A DNA stretch of 64,000 bases from Pararge aegeria. Lineage: Eukaryota; Arthropoda; Insecta; Lepidoptera; Nymphalidae. The stretch is from positions 13,826,001-13,890,000 of the forward strand of contig NC_053197.1 in assembly GCF_905163445.1 (NCBI RefSeq). Reading direction: 5' to 3'. The notes under the pieces were generated by a model. That model saw only the letters and a list, made by a program, of their open reading frames with translations. It did no database searches and was not told the DNA's origin. The translations under genes and the position numbers were made by a program. Below are positions 9,959 through 20,689 of the stretch, piece after piece (the first letter of the stretch is position 1; each line of letters opens with the position of its first letter).

Positions 9959-10036
9959 TGTGGAACTCCCTACAAAATACCTATGTCGTCAGCAGCAGTG
10001 GACGTCGATTTTTTGACATGATGATGATGATGATGA
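9959..10036 (+). mobile_element. RTE-like LINE 3' UTR and (GAT)n tail
   Basis: TGGAACTCCCTACAAAATAC, CTATGTCGTCAGCAGCAGTG and GACGTCGA lead to a GATGATGATGATGATGA tail. This is the 3' end of the element whose coding remnant precedes it; the same order is seen at 25898-25970. Confidence 0.85.
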
Positions 10037-10207
10037 AGTTCCTAAGCTTTTGAGATATTCATACAACAATGGTGGTGGAAGAATTCGTCAAGGTAAATTC
10101 ATAAAACGCCTGAACGCTCTCTATGTTGCCATGTTTAAGAGTAAGTTACATGATATTTAATTGCCGTAACACTGGAGGCATTATCAAAAAATAAAATTTC
10201 TAATCAT

Positions 10208-10601
10208 ATTAACCCATTAAAGGCTCACCATAGGCAGTGGCGTGTACTTCATACATGCGCGAAAGCACTGCTTAATCTAAAATTTATATATAATGTTATA
10301 TTCAATTTCCCTGCACTATGCATAGTGCATATCCTGGTAAGGAACCCAATGCACGCCACTGACTATAGGGCACGGGTCTCCTCTCACAATGAGAAGGGGT
10401 CTAGGCCGTAGCTCACCGCGCTGGCCCAGTGTGGATTAGTGGACTTCTCACACCTTTGAGAACATTATGAAGTTTCCTTCACCGTTGAAGCAAGTGATAT
10501 TTTATTTGTTAAAAACGCACATAACTTGTACAAGTTAGAGGATTCGAACTCGGCCCCCCGAAAATGATTTCGAGGTCCTACCCACTGGGCTATAACCGCT
10601 T
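10208..10601 (-). mobile_element. SINE B, split by MITE E
   Basis: On the minus strand the head is AAAGCGGTTATAGCCCAGTG with B box GAGTTCGAATCCTC, and the 3' end is the degenerate CCATAGTGAGCC...TTAATGGGTT. The 127-bp MITE E at 10235-10361 interrupts the 3' part. Confidence 0.82.
10235..10361. mobile_element. MITE E with target duplication, inside SINE B
   Basis: Starts CAGTGGCGTGTACTTCATAC and ends AATGCACGCCACTG. It is flanked by ACCATAGG (10227-10234) and ACTATAGG (10362-10369), a 7-of-8 target duplication. Removing the insert restores the SINE B sequence. Confidence 0.85.
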
Positions 10602-10952
10602 TATATTATTTATTTCATTTGTTTATATTCTTTTTCTAACACATCATGACAGAATACTTAAACCTAATGCGATAGTGTAGCTTTAAAAAAAAAACTAAAT
10701 ATTCTTATACTAATAAAATTATATTATATTTATCGCGCTATATTATTATATTTTTAATATCTGTAGCTAAATACCTAGTTCATAAATAACTTAATACAAA
10801 ATTCAGGCAATATGCCAATACAACTGTCCCGCGTTACGGTTGCGTAAATTAAAAAGCCTTATAATGTTCTCATAGTAAGTATTGCATAGAAATTTTTCCG
10901 ATATTTCATTCGGGAAAATTCACTCAAAAAATTTCATAAAACGTGAAAAAAA

Positions 10953-11125
10953 TCTTCATATATATAATATATATTTCTTATGTGAGTGCGTATGTCACTG
11001 AATTCCTCCTAAACGGCTGCACCGATTTGAATTATTTTTTTGGTATGCGTTTGGGTGGCACCCTGGATGGGTTAGATTCGCAAATCAGCCCGACAGATGG
11101 CGCTGGGGTCCGCTATATAACTTCA
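10953..11125 (+). mobile_element. Helitron 5' end fragment
   Basis: Starts A|TCTTCATATATATAATA, followed by GTATGTCACTGAATTCCTCC, TAAACGGCTGCACCGATTTG and GGGTGGCACCCTGGATGG. It is the direct counterpart of the 5' end of the minus-strand Helitron at 11748-12059. No CTAG end was found before 11200. Confidence 0.65.
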
Positions 11126-11163
11126 TAGATTGGTACGTATAATTATTGTGATCAAGCGGAATT

Positions 11164-11195
11164 AATCAGCGAAAAAAAAACTTGGTTCGCTGATT
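11164..11195. repeat. 10-bp perfect stem, 12-base loop
   Basis: AATCAGCGAA at 11164-11173 pairs with TTCGCTGATT at 11186-11195. It follows the Helitron 5' fragment but is not next to a CTRR end, so its role is unknown. Confidence 0.6.
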
Positions 11196-11747
11196 TTAAT
11201 AGATTCCAAATAGGTTTTATAGAACAACTTAGTGAAAGACGTGCACAATGCACTTAGAATGCAAATTAAAATCCACAATAGAAGTTATTTTCGTAACTTT
11301 AATACCTCCTTACTCGGCATTATGTAGGTACTGCGATCATTTTAATAATTTGTCTAAGGTCGCTTTTATTGTCGCGACCTACTTTTCATTTTCCTCGTAT
11401 TTTGATCTCTTTAGAATCTACTTTTCTGGTACCTAATTATTTGTTTCTAGAATCTACTATTTGAAGTATTATTGCAAAATAAAATTATCATGCCCACTGC
11501 TGAGTACCTCCTCTTTTATACATATAAGTAAGGCGGGAAACCTCGCTGCTCTAATTTGGGATGGCGAGTTTAGGTAACTAACCAGATAATTTATAGCAGT
11601 TATATCAGGTGTTAGTTATAATGACCGTACAATGAGGAAATGTAAAGGCCAATATAATATACAAAATAAAAGTATATATATAAGTGCAACAATTAGAGAG
11701 AAATTTGAAAAAAAAATATTTTTTAGTTGCAATATTTTATGTGAATA

Positions 11748-12059
11748 CTAGCGGGCCTGGCAGACGTTTAAATATGCTATCTTAATAAAATTAGGGTAAT
11801 ATACCGACGCCAACGCCAGCAAAAAGGGTCTAATGGCTACAATTACAGGTATTTTTTAGATGCCAAAAAATGACAATGTACGGATAAATAACCTAGATAC
11901 CGATTGATTTGTGAATCTAAACCATCCAGGGTGCCACCTCAACGCAAACAAAAGAATCATTCAAATCGGTCCAGTCTTTTAGGTGGATTTCAGTGACACT
12001 TGACAATTATACAGTACGTGTGTACGTACAGTATAATTATATAGGAGTATATAGAGAGA
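11748..12059 (-). mobile_element. Non-autonomous Helitron, 312 bp
   Basis: On the minus strand it begins TCTCTCTATATACTCC and ends CGCTAG. The flanking bases are A (12060, complement) and T (11747, complement), the A|T insertion expected for Helitrons. The interior contains ACTGGACCGATTTGAATGAT and GGTGGCACCCTGGATGG, shared with 10953-11125. No Rep/helicase coding. Confidence 0.8.
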
Positions 12060-12488
12060 TAAATATAAGTATATTTAATATTTTTATAAAAACCTATACA
12101 AAGAAACCCTAAGCCTATTTATATTAGTCCATTTACTCAACGCTAAGTCCCATGCACAGACGGATATTGTAAAACTATGTATGAGATGGCTCCGGAACCC
12201 TAAAAACTGGTTCCAATTATTGTCAGCGATCGGTCATTCCAGTTGGTATTTATTTAAGCAACTGATTCAATTAATTTGGATTTAAGGATATTGAAACAAA
12301 AAACAGAACCAGTATGTACTTGGTACGTACGTACCTACTAGGTCACGAATTTTACGCTCTTATATACATTATAATATTAAGTTTCACAGTTCACCGGAAT
12401 GCACATTGTCGTTTCTATAAGCCCCAATTCCTAATTGATCAATAAACCAGAGATGGACCGCCATATTTACTTTTTATTTTTACATGCC

Positions 12489-12620
12489 CAGTGGCGTGCA
12501 CTAGGTTTCTAGCCAGGGTATGCGTACAGTAGGAAGATTGCAAAAAAATGCCAAAAGTCCTCCTATACGAGTTATATATCAATTTAAAGGTAGGCAGTGC
12601 TTTTTGCATGTACGCCACTG
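12489..12620. mobile_element. MITE E, complete 132-bp copy
   Basis: Starts CAGTGGCGTGCACTAGGTTT and ends GCATGTACGCCACTG. The flanks TACATGCC (12481-12488) and TACATAGG (12621-12628) agree at five of eight positions, consistent with a decayed 8-bp duplication. Confidence 0.75.
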
Positions 12621-12702
12621 TACATAGGTACCTTGTGTATATACTGCATGAAACTTATAAGATAAGAATGCCGGCATACCAGAATGAGTTTCAAGAAGTT
12701 TA

Positions 12703-12733
12703 CCATCCATCCATTCATCCATCCATCCATCCA
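12703..12733. repeat. (CCAT)n microsatellite
   Basis: CCATCCATCCATTCATCC and further ATCC units. The open frame that ends HPSIHPSIHP is the translation of this run and is not a gene. Confidence 0.9.
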
Positions 12734-12746
12734 CTTAAAAGTTTAT

Positions 12747-12955
12747 AGTGCCAGGAAGGTCGATAGAAAGAGTTCTTAAAATATATTTAGGTACATCCGA
12801 CAACGTACAATCTCACAGTGTCAAAAAGGTCGATAAAGGCAAAGAGTTTTTAAAGTACAATTACCACCTCTCCACTAATAAGGACAGTGCCAGAAAGGTC
12901 GGTAGAGTCAAAGAGTTCCATACTTGAATGATCCTGACATTACAAAAAAGTGCTT
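12747..12955. repeat. Three-copy minisatellite, 70-bp period
   Basis: AGTGCCAGGAAGGTCGATAG, AGTGTCAAAAAGGTCGATAA and AGTGCCAGAAAGGTCGGTAG start at 12747, 12817 and 12886 (spacing 70 and 69). Each is followed by AAAGAGTT. The second halves of the units are more diverged. Confidence 0.75.
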
Positions 12956-13059
12956 AATTAGCATGAAAATAATTTATTGTCAACACCGAACAATGCCACA
13001 CGTGGTAATGGTTTTACTATAGGCTGTAGTGGTGAGAGGTGGTACCTAAAGCTGCTGTT

Positions 13060-13157
13060 AGTGACAGAGTCGCGCGATAACCGCACGCGCAATCGATTCG
13101 AATTTCGAACGGACATTTTTTTTTCTTGTTTTTTTTCGAATGGACTGGTGGATTCAA
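13060..13157 (+). promoter_or_regulatory. Possible promoter/5' exon ending at a splice donor
   Basis: A locally GC-rich, non-repetitive patch (GAGTCGCGCGATAACCGCAC) leads to ATGGACTGGTGGATTCAA at 13140-13157, followed at once by GTGAGT. A short leader with an ATG and a strong donor is what a first coding exon looks like. No partner exon can be identified nearby, and its phase (0) would also suit the exon at 62840. Weakly supported. Confidence 0.2.
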
Positions 13158-13239
13158 GTGAGTTTTTGCAATTGTGTGTTTTATCCGTAAGTTGGATTGT
13201 TGATTAAGGTTTTAACTGCAGGAAAATTATTTATTAAAA

Positions 13240-15357
13240 ATTAATACGAATGGAATACACATCATACTTATACAGCTAATACTTAAACTGAAATAAATAA
13301 AATTAATTAAATAGTTACATTTACACAGTAAATAAAACAAATCTTATACTAATAAGCTGCTGCTCATTAGATTATTATAGTTTTTCCCAAAGTTAGAGAT
13401 AAAAATAAATAAAAAATCTAAAAATATGTACTTATTATAAAATGCAAAATATAAAAATAGCGTATATAATAGAGGTATATCGTTTATTATTTGAAGCCGG
13501 TTAAATATGGATTAAACATTTTCAAAATACCAACAAGATAAAAAAGACTTTCCGATAAAATTTCAATGATGAAATCAATACTAAAACCAATTTACGAGAA
13601 AAAGACGAGTGAATGGCGACTTAATATTTGTATGCTTAGGCTGTATGGTAATCGATCGTTGCCTGTCCCAAAGGAGGAGGATTTCTTTGGGATGTATATA
13701 TAAAAAAAAAGTTTTATTATTTTCAAATTGTTTACCAAAACATCGACACCTAAAATCTAAAGTAGGTTAACTTATAACTAAATTTAATATTAATATTGCC
13801 TATCGAAGTAGACAAGTACTGGCACGTACCTAATTATTTATTAGCCTTAATTGAGATTAGACCCCTAAATCTTTGCAGCAGGAAAAAATCACAAGGAAAA
13901 CGCTTAAGTACTGCGAAACGTAAACGCTTTCTTAATATTTTTTATCAGCTTCGATCTGACTAGTTGCATAAGCCGTAACTAACAGAATTAAAGTTTTCAA
14001 CACCAAGTCAAGTTAGACAACTTAACCCAGACAAGAATTTTCAAACTAAATGGATCTTCAGCTAATTACAATTTTGCAATCAATTAAGAAGTTTCCTACT
14101 TGCACGAAGCTAAAACTTTCAAATCTTATTAAAATCTGCTTGTCCTCGCGAAATAGGTTCGGTTTCGGTTGATTTAAATTCTATGGGAAGATTTTTACCA
14201 TGACAAAACTTAAAACAACATTTGGGTCTCTATTGAAAAGCGTCAGTATTTCTTGGCAGGTACCTACTGCTATGGTACATAGAGCTGAGGAGGTGATCCA
14301 TTGACGCAACGTACCTACTTTTTAATTATTGTTTTTGGTATTATTTTTTAAAACCACTGGAACTACTTACAAATTAGGATTAAAAAAATATTAAGGGAAA
14401 GAAAAAAAAATGCTACTCAGGAGGCCTATAGGCTACATTTCTTTTAAAATTTCAACCTGATCTAAATATGTATATATTTTTAGAGCTTGTTTTTCTTTGG
14501 ACTAGTTACTGGCCAGTAATTTTTAAAAATATTATATTTGAGAGCATAATTCTTGAAGAAAATAACGTCACGCTACGACACTTAGAAGTTGGGCTACGGG
14601 CGGACGTTGTAACATTGTTTGTATATATTTATTTTAAACTTGGCAGCCCTACCTTTGCTATGTTAAAATAACTATAATTCCCTTCTTGGCCAAGATGGGA
14701 ATTCTTCTGGCACAGACAAAAGTATGTAGGGTGTGTTCCAAAATCAAATGAAAAATCAATTGTAAGAAAAGTCATCGATGTTATACGTTTTAACGATTTT
14801 TTTTAACACATGAGTATGGTGCTTTTAGTATCTCTTATGGGTGACATTATATGTGTTATTCGTGGAACCCTACAAAGTTGACAAATTAAAACTATTAAAG
14901 GACGCGAAATCACAAGATTTTAATTATACAAATAGTCACACACGCATATGATGTAGTTGAGTATACATATAATGTATAAGTGTATAGGTATACATGTTCG
15001 CTAATCTGTAATTCGCTATTCTGGCGCATTACGTCACAAGCATGTCAAGGTCATTGGTGACGGTAACCCATAAGTTTTATTCAAAAACCAATCTCGCCAA
15101 AGTTTTCACTTTAGTAATATATACTACTACCTCAGTAGAATTAAATATTAATAAATCGATCGTAGAAGTAAAACAATCGCAACTGCAATAACCGACGTTA
15201 GGTATTTCCTAAGAGACTGCGATCAATCAACAAAATAAACTACTTGAAAATAGAAGTGAAAACTGAACGCTCGGAAAAAACTTTTAGCTTCAATACAACA
15301 ATGTTTATTTTACACTAAAGTGGGCTTGGAAAATGAATGGAAATAATTAATCTATAT
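13240..15357. other. AT-rich intergenic DNA, no recognised feature
   Basis: About 2.1 kb with short A/T runs. I saw no exon with plausible splice sites, no tRNA-like head and no repeat shared with the rest of the window. The small open frame at 14468-14671 looks like chance. Confidence 0.6.
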
Positions 15358-16063
15358 CAGGACTTCCCAACCTGGGCGCTGTAGAAAGTACAGAGATGCA
15401 CAGCCACTCCTTCTGTACTTCATGATGTTGATGATAAAATGTTGTTTTTTTTTTTGGTAGTTTTTGTGCACGTCTTGTCCGTAACTTATTAAGCCAGCAG
15501 GACACTTACAAGATTAAAAGTACCTAGCTAGTTAAAATAGATAGTTAAAACTTGTTAGTTAGGCAGATAGGCGCAAAAACTAAAACATCCTCATTATGAA
15601 AGTAAGAAAACCATATTAAATAATACATTTTAGTAAATGGTTAACAAAGAAGTACGAAAAATAATACAACCCTAACAATGGGATGGCTAAGCTTGGTGAT
15701 CTACACACAATTTTTCGAAGAGTGGTACTTGTCACTCAGATTAACGTCGAACCGAGCCGAGGTCCGAGCCCTCGCAGGAGGCACCCTCGGGTCGACGTCT
15801 CCCACTCTCCCCCCGATGTCGTCGAGCCCTGGTTCTCTTTTCATGGCGAGCTTTCGCGCTCGCCCCACTCCCCTGGTGACACCGTAGCAACCCTCTCAGG
15901 TGGTTAGCGGCAAGTGTCCATCCGAAAATCGAAATCGGTACTTGGCGTGACACTGTTGCACAAAGCTACCAAAAATCGTTTTCTTGATTTTTTTAAGTAC
16001 AGTAGGAGCGCCCTTCGGTGCATGGTCTATACTTTCTGCGGCGCCAAAGGTTGGGAAGCCCTG
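15358..16063. mobile_element. hAT-like non-autonomous element, 706 bp, GC-rich core
   Basis: The left end CAGGACTTCCCAACCTGGGC and the inverted right end CAGGGCTTCCCAACCTTTGG are near-identical, and similarity extends through CGCTGTAGAAAGTA/CGCCGCAGAAAGTA. CAGGG-type ends are typical of hAT elements. Flanking 8-mers (ATCTATAT, CACTCGAC) do not match. The core at 15740-15910 is much more GC-rich than its surroundings. Both-strand open frames in it are a composition effect. Confidence 0.65.
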
Positions 16064-16856
16064 CACTCGACCATAGACACAGGCCTCGGCTGCGGCTAGT
16101 TACTTCGCTTGATGTCGCGTAGAAACCGATTAGGTTTAATATAACTACCAGACCCCCTAAGACGTTAGCCTATCTTAGGCTGTACTTAGATTTGTGTCTA
16201 ACAGAATAGCATTTCAATAAGTCCTACTTTTCTCTATTTTTGTACCTATTATTCTTCCCCTTTCCATCGCTTCAACTGCATGCCACTTTTAGAGATCTCT
16301 TCGTGTTTCCTTGTCCACATATTTTCTTGTTTATGATTAATATTTTATTATTTATAATTACGTTTATTGTATATAATTTATGATTATATTATTTATTGTT
16401 TATGATAATATAATATAGTCTCTTTTGGAACTAAATAAATAGATAAATTATAAAACATCTTCTCGCTCAGTCAATGCAGATATAACGCAGCATCTATTGA
16501 TGCAGGCTAAACAGATGGACCTATGTAACTCAGGTACTTAGGAACCAGTTGGATCCGTCCACGTCTGATTTCCTGCCTTTCCTAGGGTACTAGAGCGGTA
16601 AACCTTAGCTCTTACGTAAGATTATTATAAGAAACATTACGCAACGTTACTGCAAGTGAAATAATCTAATGTTACCATTTGAATATTTCGCACCTCATTT
16701 TCTGTAGTCGTCTGGTTTTTCTTGGCAAAAATTTCTTAATCTTAATAAGAACGGATCGTTTGGACGAGTTACATAATCAAGAAATGGCAAAACTAAAGAG
16801 TTTCCGGCATTCGTTTGGATAATAGGTGCTAATTAATTTGTTGTACAAAAATCTAT

Positions 16857-17100
16857 TTCGAAATTCATTTATTTCAAGTAGGCCTAGTTTATAAGCACAA
16901 AGCGTCAAGTCAGTCTGTTTATAGTGACTCTACCATTGGTTTGGAAGGCAGATTCTATCGATTAGAGCAGGAAACTCAGCAGATTGCTCTTTTTCAACAT
17001 TATTTCACAGTTTACAACCTTTAGAATGTTTCTGTCTTGTGAGACATGAGAGCGGAGCGGCCTGCTTCCGTGCAGCTTAGTCGTTGATATTAAAATAGTG
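16857..17100 (-). mobile_element. LINE M 3' end
   Basis: The minus strand carries TGAGTTTCCTGCTCTAATCG, ATAGAATCTGCCTTCCAAAC, ACTTGACGCTTTGTGCTT, AGGCCTACTTGAAATAAATG and AATTTCGAA. This matches the LINE M tail at 47500-47695 and 62110-62260. Confidence 0.7.
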
Positions 17101-17164
17101 CTGCGATATTTTTAAAAGTTACAGAGTGAAAAGGACCGGACTATTAATTAGGCTAGTAGCAGAG

Positions 17165-17240
17165 ATTTTATTGCTCGTCCGGGGAAGTACTACCGCTAAG
17201 ATGAATTGCTGTTGCCAAGCTGCAAGATCTTAATGGCATG
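17165..17240 (-). mobile_element. Repeat D end fragment
   Basis: GCTCGTCCGGGGAAGTACTA is the inverted end of repeat D, also at 30044 and 39668. Only the end is preserved. Confidence 0.5.
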
Positions 17241-17244
17241 ATTT

Positions 17245-17455
17245 TCGGAGTATTTTTTATTTATACTCACTCAGAAAAACGAGACAAAAAAAAAGAACAA
17301 AGACATGAAGAATGAAGCTAATACAAAAGGCGGCCTTATCGCTATGTAGCGATCTATGCCAGGCAACCTTAGGATTAGGAAAACTAAAAAGAAAAACGAA
17401 TAGGTGGGGTACACTATTTAGCACATACATACAAATATCTACATACAAATACATA
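17245..17455 (-). mobile_element. LINE L 3' end
   Basis: The minus strand reads GGTTGCCTGGCATAGATCGC, TACATAGCGATAAGGCCGCC then a T/C-rich stretch and an AAATA tail. Upstream GGTGGGGTACACTATTTAGC corresponds to the CACCCCACC block at 57430. Compare 57425-57600 and 63352-63546. Confidence 0.7.
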
Positions 17456-17932
17456 GGCGTATGAGGCATAACTACGTAAGCCTTTGGTTAATGGACGTGT
17501 CCTTTGATGATGAAAGACGATGGTTTTCTATTTACAATCAGTAGCCTTCTTACAAGATTGCCGCTAGCAATCGAAGAGTCGTTTTCGAGTATAGAACGTT
17601 GTATCGTCGAAGTAAAATGGACCTAATGCCAGTAGTTTAGAGTACCAAAACCGGTACTGCTGATTTCTGTTTTACAAACGGTCTGTCAAAGGCCCGAAAT
17701 AAAGAATTGTAGGCAAACTTGAGCTTTAACTCAATGCAAATGAGATCCATTTCACTCCTATGTTTAAGTATTTCCACACTCGAAAGCGTCTTTTGGATTG
17801 CGAGCGAGCAAATCTTGTACTAAGGCTACAGATGGGCCATCTGATTGGTCCGACAATTATTCATACGTAAAAAATGCAAGGGTATCCTTTCAGAATGAGA
17901 AGGGCCTATAATATTAATTAAATTCTTCGTAA

Positions 17933-18132
17933 GTCTAGTGGTTAGCAAATTTGATTACGGACCACGCGGGTTCTGGGAGTCGGCCCAAAATTATATTAGG
18001 TATTGTGGGTCTCAAAAGAATTCAGTACCAGTCCGGGGTTAGGAAAATGGCGGTGTCAACCGCTATGCCATAGAGAGCTCGTAAATCCGTCGGTCCGTCA
18101 TTATAACTTAATTATGGAAATAGTCGCTAAAG
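17933..18132 (+). mobile_element. Possible tRNA-SINE head remnant
   Basis: GTCTAGTGGTTAGCAAATTT resembles a tRNA A box and GCGGGTTCTGGGAGTC a decayed B box. The following sequence includes AGTACCAGTCCGGGGTT. It is too diverged to place in SINE A, B or C with confidence. Confidence 0.35.
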
Positions 18133-18245
18133 CCCACCAACCCGCATTGGAGCAGCGTGGTGGGTCTACGCTCTACAACCTTGTGTCCTATGATAGACGA
18201 ACGCCTGTACCCAGACGTGGGACGTTACGCGGATGATGATGATTG
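18133..18245 (+). repeat. Repeat tail K copy
   Basis: CCCACCAACCCGCATTGGAG, CAGCGTGGTGGGTCTACGCT, CTGTACCCAGACGTGGGACG and a GATGATGATGATTG tail. Same order as 880-1000. Confidence 0.7.
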
Positions 18246-18920
18246 ATTGTGTACGCTCGGCTCTTTCATATAATTTTGTAGATCTAATATTTCTTTTTAA
18301 AGGTCTTCTTACAGCAATCATATTACACAGAGGTAATATATAAATGCTTCTGACGTAATATGCTAATAACTCCATTATAAATTTCCGTAATGAGAAAAAG
18401 GGAAACAAAATTGCCAAGAAATTTAAATGTTTGTGACTTTTCATTATACCTATACAAACTTAATTTTGTTTTTACATCACATTATTTTCTTAAACATATT
18501 TTAAAGAATGAACATAAAACATTATCAACTTTTGAATAAATGTCGTCCCTATCTAAGTAAGGTCATAAAAAAATCTCATTTTCGTCATCTTTTACCCTAA
18601 TATATTGAATTCAAGTTCAAACTTCTTGTTTCTATGCCGCTTTGACTTTTTAAATTGATTTCCGAACGTGGATTACCTATATGATTTATGTTGACGAATT
18701 AAAACTGGTTTTTAATCTTGCCATACAAGGTTTACAAAAGTGAGCTAGGTACTGATGGTAGGTGGATGATAAAAATAATTAATTATTTATTACTGGAAGT
18801 TACAAAGTAGGTACGTATACTGTTGTTATTAAAATATCTTATAAAAACTTCCTCATCGTCATCGTAATGTCAACCAATGAAAGTCCAGTTCTGGACACAG
18901 GTGCCGTTTGTATCCGCGAT

Positions 18921-19144
18921 AAAGTCAAAGTCAAAAATATCTTTATTCAAGTAGGCTCATAGGTGGCACTGTTGATGCGTACATAAGAATTACACGGTAG
19001 TGAGATGATGGCGATAACCACATTCGTAAACTTAAAACTAAAGCTACGAGGGTTCCAAACGCGTCCTGGTCTAAGTAGAAGCCCACAACAAACTTAGCCG
19101 GGTGTTTTTTTTTTATCACCATCTCACAATATCATTTTAAATTA
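18921..19144 (-). mobile_element. LINE N 3' UTR and GACTTT tail
   Basis: The minus strand after the coding remnant has ACCCGGCTAAGTTTGTTGTG, TTAGACCAGGACGCGTTTGG, TTTAGTTTTAAGTTTACGAA, then AATAAAGATATTTTTGACTT and a GACTTTGACTTT microsatellite tail. Such short tandem tails are usual for CR1/L2/Jockey-like LINEs. Confidence 0.8.
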
Positions 19145-19762
19145 TTAGAAGAGCAACCTGGTTAGAGCAATAATTTTCACCCAAGCTTTTTTATCGTTTA
19201 CGTAGTCCTTTATACTATAATAGTACTTTTCTATAAGCTTACGTTTAATACAAACTTTGAACTTTTTAAGAGACATCTCCAAGATGTCAATTGGTAGTTT
19301 ATTGTAGAATTGTATGCAATTTCCTTTAAACGAATTATGAATTTTATGTAACCTAGTATCTTGCACTATAAGTTTATTCTTACTTCTAATGTTTAAATTA
19401 TTGCAGTCACATTTTTTCTTAAATTTAGAAATGTTCTTATGAACGTACATTAAATTTTCAAATATGTACTGACAATACACTGTCATTATTTTAAAATCTT
19501 TAAATTTATCTCTCAATGAATCTCTCGGACCCATTTTGTAGATAGAACGAACAGCCCTCTTCTGCAGCAAGAAAATAGTGCTAATATCAGCAGCATTACC
19601 CCAAAGTAAAATTCCATATGACATAATGCTGTGAAAGTAACTAAAATATACCAGTCTAGCAGTTTCTACGTCGGTCATATGGCGTATCTTCTTTACCGCA
19701 TAGGCAGCAGAACTAAGCCTGTTCGATAAATTATTTACATGAGGGCCCCATTGAAGTTGAAG
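19145..19762 (-). pseudogene. LINE N reverse-transcriptase C-terminal fragment
   Basis: The longest open frame in the window. On the minus strand it opens near 19762 (QWGPHVNNLSNRLSSAAYAV) and passes MTDVETARLVYFSYFHSIMS, YGILLWGNA, FLLQKRAVRSIYKM and SFKGNCIQFYNKLPIDI to a stop at 19145. The Y-G-x-x-x-W-G-N block and Q-K-R-A-V-R are conserved downstream of the RT thumb in lepidopteran LINEs of the Jockey/CR1-like group. The catalytic RT motifs and endonuclease are missing, so it is 5' truncated. The open frame over about 200 codons suggests recent insertion. A shorter, deleted sister copy is at 31291-31737. Confidence 0.85.
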
Positions 19763-19916
19763 TTACAGCGACACCCTCGTTTGATTTTGTTTGTAGTCGA
19801 CCAACGCTTTGGTTACCGTTGAGGGGTCGCCATTCCAGCACCATGGGACCCCACATGTCGGTTACTTTAGTAGCACAGTTTGTGACAGAGGTTGTCCATT
19901 GAAGTACTACCGCCAT
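19763..19916 (-). pseudogene. RTE-like LINE fragment
   Basis: The minus strand reads MWGPMVLEWRPLNGNQSVGR, a decayed version of RRVLEWRPRTGKRSVGRP at 9608-9958. It abuts the 5' truncation point of LINE N, so LINE N probably inserted into or next to it. Confidence 0.55.
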
Positions 19917-19970
19917 GATTATTTCTGCCGCTTAGCAGCATTTTTGCATTGCTGTGTTACGGTCTAAGGG
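19903..19970 (-). mobile_element. Repeat D fragment
   Basis: GAAGTACTACCGCCATGATT, TTTCTGCCGCTTAGCAGCAT and GCATTGCTGTGTTACGGTCT match the inverted 3' part of repeat D. Confidence 0.5.
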
Positions 19971-20263
19971 ACAATTAAGATTTTAAAAGTAATGAGGCAG
20001 CGGAATTAATGATAGATTAAGCATCAAGATAAAAGAATGATTGTGGAAAAACCGGCTGCAAAACAAAATGAAAGCCAAAAGAATTGAAAAGAACCGACTG
20101 TTTTTTCCCCGCAGCTTAGTCGGTTATGAAAACAAATCCTCTGTGTCTGTGTGGTGGATAACATTTTTGCGTCTTATGCAGGCTTGACTAGAGTCCTACA
20201 TGGAAAAGAGCGGTTGCATAACTTCTGCATGAGGGAATATTATCATGATAAGAATAAAAATAA

Positions 20264-20309
20264 AACTCTTTATTACACAAAAGTGATCACTTTGGTGTAA
20301 TAAAGAGTT
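20264..20309. repeat. 46-bp near-perfect palindrome
   Basis: AACTCTTTATTACAC (20264-20278) and GTGTAATAAAGAGTT (20295-20309) are perfect inverse copies. The centre, AAAGTGATCACTTT, is also palindromic. Only one base pair mismatches. The arms resemble LINE poly(A)-signal tails (TTTATTACAC), suggesting an inverted duplication of a LINE end. Confidence 0.8.
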
Positions 20310-20485
20310 CACAAAATTTTAGCGATTGGTCGTTGTGCAAACGTAAATAAAAACAAAACTTCTGATATTCTAATAAGACAATATTCAGTCAATAAGAGGA
20401 TACAAAAAACTTACATAAAGTTACATACACTATAACGAGCACCCTAAATACATACATACTTTAATAAAAATCATATTCATATTAT

Positions 20486-20673
20486 CCGTGACGTGCATAG
20501 AGGGCATGCACTGGGTACATTTTATATAAAATAAAGAAAATCTCCAGAACAAGTTATAAAAAACTTAAGGATAGGCATTGTAAGAGCTATAAAAAGGTAA
20601 CCATTAAGTATTTATAACTCGTACTGGAGATTTTGTTCATTTTATATTATCTGCATACCTTTGCACGCCACTG
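20486..20673. mobile_element. MITE E, foldback subtype (about 190 bp)
   Basis: Starts CCGTGACGTGCATAGAGGGC and ends TTTGCACGCCACTG. Internal inverted arms include AATCTCCAGAACAAGTTAT and ATAACTCGTACTGGAGATT. Flanks CATATTAT and CATATCAC may be a decayed 8-bp duplication. Confidence 0.75.
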
Positions 20674-20689
20674 CATATCACAGCAAACT

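Noticed and set aside
15678..15953. Three overlapping frames in the GC-rich core
   Set aside because: Stops are rare because of base composition; no domain and they lie within a TIR-bounded element.
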